Shown here: piece by piece, positions 61,008 through 64,000 of the stretch
Numbering within the stretch: position 1 is the stretch's first letter
Layout of the letters: each line of letters opens with the position of its first letter
From: Noviherbaspirillum sp. L7-7A
GTDB lineage: Bacteria > Pseudomonadota > Gammaproteobacteria > Burkholderiales > Burkholderiaceae_D
Assembly: GCF_019052805.1 (NCBI RefSeq)
Contig: NZ_JAHQRJ010000001.1
Span: 806,001 to 870,000, forward strand
Direction of reading: 5' to 3'
Length of the DNA: 64,000 nt
Made by a program: the position numbers and the translations under genes
The notes under the pieces: model-generated
The model's database searches: none
What the model was told of the DNA's origin: nothing
What the model saw: only the letters and a program-made list of their open reading frames with translations

Positions 61008-63017
61008 TTGACAGAAGAACACTCCAGCGCAGATATCACGGGCGAGCGCGACGCCGAGGTCGAGCAGCTTTTTGGCCCGACAGGCCCACTGGTGGACGCA
61101 GTGCGTGGTTTCCGGCCGCGCCTGCCCCAGACGGAAATGGCCAAGGCGATTGCCGATGCGATTGCCGGCCAAAAAACCCTGATTGCCGAAGCGGGCACCG
61201 GCACCGGCAAGACCTTTGCCTACCTGGTGCCGGCGCTGCTATGGGGTGGCAAGACCGTCATTTCCACCGGAACCAAGAACCTGCAGGACCAGCTTTACCT
61301 GCGCGACATTCCCACTGTGCGCAAGGCCCTGAATGCACCGGTCTCGGTTGCCCTTCTCAAGGGACGTGCCAATTATTTGTGCCATTTCCACCTGGAACGC
61401 ACGCTGCAGAACGGTCGCCTGACTTCGCGCGAGGATGTCGGCTTCCTGCGGGAGATCTCCCGCTTCATCAAGACCACCTCCACCGGCGACAAGGCTGAAC
61501 TGTCCAAGGTGCCGGAGAATGCCTCGGTGTGGAATCTGGTGACATCGACCCGCGACACCTGCATGGGAAGCGAATGCCAGTATTACAACGACTGCTTCGT
61601 GATGAAGGCGCGCAAGGAGGCCCAGCAGGCGGATGTGGTGGTGGTCAATCACCATCTGTTCTTCGCCGACGTCGCGCTGAAGGACACCGGCGTCGCCGAA
61701 CTGTTGCCTTCAGCCAACACTATTATCTTCGACGAAGCGCATCAGCTGCCGGAGACGGCGACCCTGTTCTTCGGCGAAACCGTATCGACGTCGCAAATCA
61801 TCGAACTGTGCCGCGACGTGCTGGCGGAAGGCCTGTCGCATGCCCGCGACGGCGCCGACTGGAGCCAGCTGTCGGGCGCGGTGGAACGTGCCGCGCGCGA
61901 CCTGCGCCTGACCTTCCCGCAGGATTCGGTCAAGCTGGCCGCCCACCAGATTGCGCCGTCCAGCCCGTTCTTCCCTGCGCTGGAAGCGGTACAGGATGAA
62001 CTGGCGGCGATGATCGAGGTGCTCGAAGACCAGGCGCAACGCGCCGAAACGCTGGAGCAATGCCGGGTGCGCGCCGTGGAATTGGCAGCCCGCCTGGGCG
62101 CCTGGACTGCCGGCGGCGAGCAGGCCGCGACCGATCCCGACAAGGTGCTGTGGGTGGAAGCCTATGCCTCCTCGCTGCAGCTGCACGAGACGCCGCTGTC
62201 GATTGCGCCCATCTTCAGCAAGCAGCGCGAGGGCCCGCCGCGCAGCTGGATCTTCGCTTCCGCCACGCTGGCCGTGAAGAACGACTTCAATCATTACACC
62301 GCCCAGATGGGCATGATGAACGAGTCGGCCCGCACCTGGCCCAGCCCGTTCGACTATGGCAACCAGGGCCTGCTGTACGTGCCCAACGACATGCCGCCGG
62401 CCAATGCGCCGGGTTACACCGACGCGGTGATCGATGCCGCGCTGCCGGTGATCGAAGCCGCCGGCGGCCGCGCCTTCCTGCTGTGCACCACGATACGGGC
62501 GGTCAACCGCGCCGCCGAGCGGCTGCGCGAGGAGTTCGAACAGCGCGGGCTGCCGTTTCCGCTGATGGTGCAGGGCGAGTCCGGCCGCACCGAGCTGCTG
62601 GACCGCTTCCGCGCGGCCGGCAACGCGGTGCTGATTGGCAGCCAGAGTTTCTGGGAGGGCGTGGACGTGCGGGGCGAGGCCCTGTCCGTGGTGATCATCG
62701 ACAAGCTGCCGTTCGCGCCGCCGGATGATCCGGTGCTGGCGGCACGCATTGCCGCGCTGGAAAAGAAGGGCCTGAACGGCTTCGTGCACCACCAGCTGCC
62801 GTCGGCCATCATCAATCTGAAGCAGGGCGCCGGACGATTGATCCGCGACGAGACCGACCGCGGCGTGCTGATGATCTGCGACACCCGGCTCATCACCAAG
62901 CCCTATGGCCGGCGCATCTGGCAAAGCCTGCCGGCATTCAGGCGGACCCGCGACCTGGAGCAGGTGCGGGCTTTCTTCGCGCCCAGCGTCGAAGCGCTTA
63001 CTTCTGAGGCTGAATGA
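61008..63017 (+). CDS. ATP-dependent DNA helicase, DinG/YoaA family
   Basis: XPD-like 5'-3' helicase of 669 residues. Walker A GTGTGKT (63-69), Fe-S ligands C125, C185, C190 and C196 (ANYLCHF, DTCMGSECQYYNDC), DEAH box 242-245, and C-terminal motifs GSQSFWEGVDVRGEAL and QGAGRLIRDETDRG. The length and the cysteine spacing resemble YoaA more than E. coli DinG. The start appears to be TTG (61008) because no earlier ATG or GTG fits and the first internal ATG is at residue 44. It overlaps the convergent oxidoreductase gene by 20 bases. Confidence 0.92.
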   Translation: MTEEHSSADITGERDAEVEQLFGPTGPLVDAVRGFRPRLPQTEMAKAIADAIAGQKTLIAEAGTGTGKTFAYLVPALLWGGKTVISTGTKNLQDQLYLRDIPTVRKALNAPVSVALLKGRANYLCHFHLERTLQNGRLTSREDVGFLREISRFIKTTSTGDKAELSKVPENASVWNLVTSTRDTCMGSECQYYNDCFVMKARKEAQQADVVVVNHHLFFADVALKDTGVAELLPSANTIIFDEAHQLPETATLFFGETVSTSQIIELCRDVLAEGLSHARDGADWSQLSGAVERAARDLRLTFPQDSVKLAAHQIAPSSPFFPALEAVQDELAAMIEVLEDQAQRAETLEQCRVRAVELAARLGAWTAGGEQAATDPDKVLWVEAYASSLQLHETPLSIAPIFSKQREGPPRSWIFASATLAVKNDFNHYTAQMGMMNESARTWPSPFDYGNQGLLYVPNDMPPANAPGYTDAVIDAALPVIEAAGGRAFLLCTTIRAVNRAAERLREEFEQRGLPFPLMVQGESGRTELLDRFRAAGNAVLIGSQSFWEGVDVRGEALSVVIIDKLPFAPPDDPVLAARIAALEKKGLNGFVHHQLPSAIINLKQGAGRLIRDETDRGVLMICDTRLITKPYGRRIWQSLPAFRRTRDLEQVRAFFAPSVEALTSEAE

Positions 63018-63978
63018 CGACCTTGCCGGTCACCTTGCGCGCCGCCATGTCGTTCAACGCCTTGGGCGTGTCGGCCAGCGCATAGCGTCCGGAGATGTGC
63101 GGCCGGATCTTGCCTTCGGCCAGCCAGCCCATCAGTTCACGCATCGCCGCCATGTTGGCCTTGGGCTCGCGCCGTACATACTCGCCCCAGAACACGCCGA
63201 CCAGCGAAGCGCCTTTCAACAGCGTCAGGTTCAGCGGCAGCTTGGGAATCTCGCCGTTGGCAAAGCCCACGACCAGGTAGCGCCCGCGCCAGCCGATCGA
63301 GCGGAATGCCGGTTCGGCATAGATCCCGCCGACCGGATCGTAGATCACGTCCGGACCCTTGCCGTCGGTAGTGGCCTTGATCGCCTCGCGCAAGTCCTGC
63401 GTGCTGTAGTTGATGGTCGCATCGGCGCCGTGCTGCCTGCAGATTTCCAGCTTCTCGTCGGAAGAGGCAGCCGCGATCACGCGCGCGCCCAGCGCCTTGC
63501 CGATCTCGATCGCCGCCAGGCCAACGCCGCCCGCCGCGCCCAGCACCAGCATGGTTTCACCGGCTTTGAGCTGCGCCCGGTCCACCACCGCATGGTGCGA
63601 CGTGCCATAAGTCAGGGTGATGGCGGCGGCGGTGTCGAAGTCCATGCCCGGCGGCATCGGCATCACCGACTTTTCCGGCACCGCGATCTGCTGGGCGAAC
63701 GCGCCCTGGCCGACAAAGGCGATTACCCGGTCGCCCGGCTTGTACTGGGTCACGCCTTCACCGACGGCGGTCACCGTGCCGGCCAGCTCGCCGCCGGGTG
63801 TGAAGGGCAGTTCCGGCTTGAACTGGTACTTGTTCTGGATGATGAGCACGTCCGGGAAATTCACGCCAGCGGCTTCGACCTTGATTGCCACCTTGCCGGC
63901 ATCAGGAACAACCTCCGGCAGTTCTCTTACTACCAATGTATCGGGCAGACCCCATGCTTCACAGACGATAGCCTTCAT
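62998..63978 (-). CDS. NADPH:quinone oxidoreductase, MDR family
   Basis: Zinc-free medium-chain oxidoreductase of about 326 residues. The N-terminal GroES-like domain has AAGVNFPDVLIIQNKYQFKP and GGELAGTVTAVGEGV, and the NADPH domain has VLGAAGGVGLAAIEIGKALG; GFANGEIPKLPLNLTLLKG fits the QOR/acryloyl-CoA reductase-like group. AAGGAG favours the second of two adjacent ATG codons (63978 rather than 63981). Reduction of quinones or enoyl compounds is expected. Last gene in the window. Confidence 0.92.
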   Translation of the reverse strand: MKAIVCEAWGLPDTLVVRELPEVVPDAGKVAIKVEAAGVNFPDVLIIQNKYQFKPELPFTPGGELAGTVTAVGEGVTQYKPGDRVIAFVGQGAFAQQIAVPEKSVMPMPPGMDFDTAAAITLTYGTSHHAVVDRAQLKAGETMLVLGAAGGVGLAAIEIGKALGARVIAAASSDEKLEICRQHGADATINYSTQDLREAIKATTDGKGPDVIYDPVGGIYAEPAFRSIGWRGRYLVVGFANGEIPKLPLNLTLLKGASLVGVFWGEYVRREPKANMAAMRELMGWLAEGKIRPHISGRYALADTPKALNDMAARKVTGKVVIQPQK

Positions 63979-64000
63979 CATGTCTCCTTAAAATAGAACG

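Overview
The window is about 64 kb of GC-rich chromosome from a betaproteobacterium of the order Burkholderiales, most probably Oxalobacteraceae (Herbaspirillum/Noviherbaspirillum-like). Evidence: the order mdh - GntR regulator - sdhCDAB - sdhE - gltA - sucA/sucB/lpd - zapE, the DUF2863 protein, acnA beside a CitE-like lyase, and uniformly high third-position GC. Apart from one decayed patch the sequence is ordinary core chromosome with short spacers and many ATGA/TGATG start-stop overlaps.

Layout. (1) 1-4590, minus strand: flagellar operon fliLMNOPQR (export gate and C-ring/switch), with a pair of REP-like palindromes just beyond its end. (2) 4933-6939: GAF-PAS-PAS-diguanylate cyclase. (3) 7159-10825: tRNA-Ser, a His-rich secreted protein, a 55-aa hydrophilic protein, a DoxX protein, a probable adenine deaminase and a DUF4126 membrane protein. 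(4) 10825-15227: FtsX-type permease, truncated haemoglobin, RmuC. (5) 15651-21890: long CoA-transferase, Usp, TerC, TctD/TctE-like two-component pair, MgtC-type protein. (6) 22038-27620: a translationally coupled set of GT-C-like protein, GtrA flippase-like, GT2, and a second GT-C-like protein, facing an acyltransferase-3 gene; it looks like a lipid-linked sugar system that decorates a surface polymer. (7) 27621-29550: AT-richer, decayed DNA with an IS5-family relic (28106-29155) and gene remnants, bounded by tRNA-Pro. (8) 29705-32579: M14 carboxypeptidase, DUF2863 protein, small membrane protein. (9) 32721-44457: TCA block acnA, MliC-like protein, CitE-like lyase, mdh, GntR/UTRA regulator, sdhCDABE, gltA. 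(10) 44535-50810, minus strand: peptide-type ABC importer (SBP, two permeases, two ATPases) ending in a GntR/FCD regulator. (11) 51338-57042: 2-oxoglutarate dehydrogenase complex sucA-sucB-lpd. (12) 57070-63978: lipoprotein, REP cluster in a 176-bp duplicated unit, zapE with a coupled coiled-coil secreted protein, PP2C phosphatase, DUF465 protein, DinG/YoaA helicase, quinone oxidoreductase.

Most of the oxidative TCA cycle (citrate synthase, aconitase, 2-oxoglutarate dehydrogenase, succinate dehydrogenase, malate dehydrogenase) lies within 25 kb. I see a 12-bp palindrome upstream of the GntR/UTRA gene that could be its operator, and strong hairpins in three spacers of these operons. No CRISPR array, rRNA, prophage or recognisable defence system was found. 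The most unusual items are the GtrA/GT2/two-GT-C cluster, the CoA-transferase with an extra C-terminal domain, the covarying REP palindromes, and the spacer hairpins.
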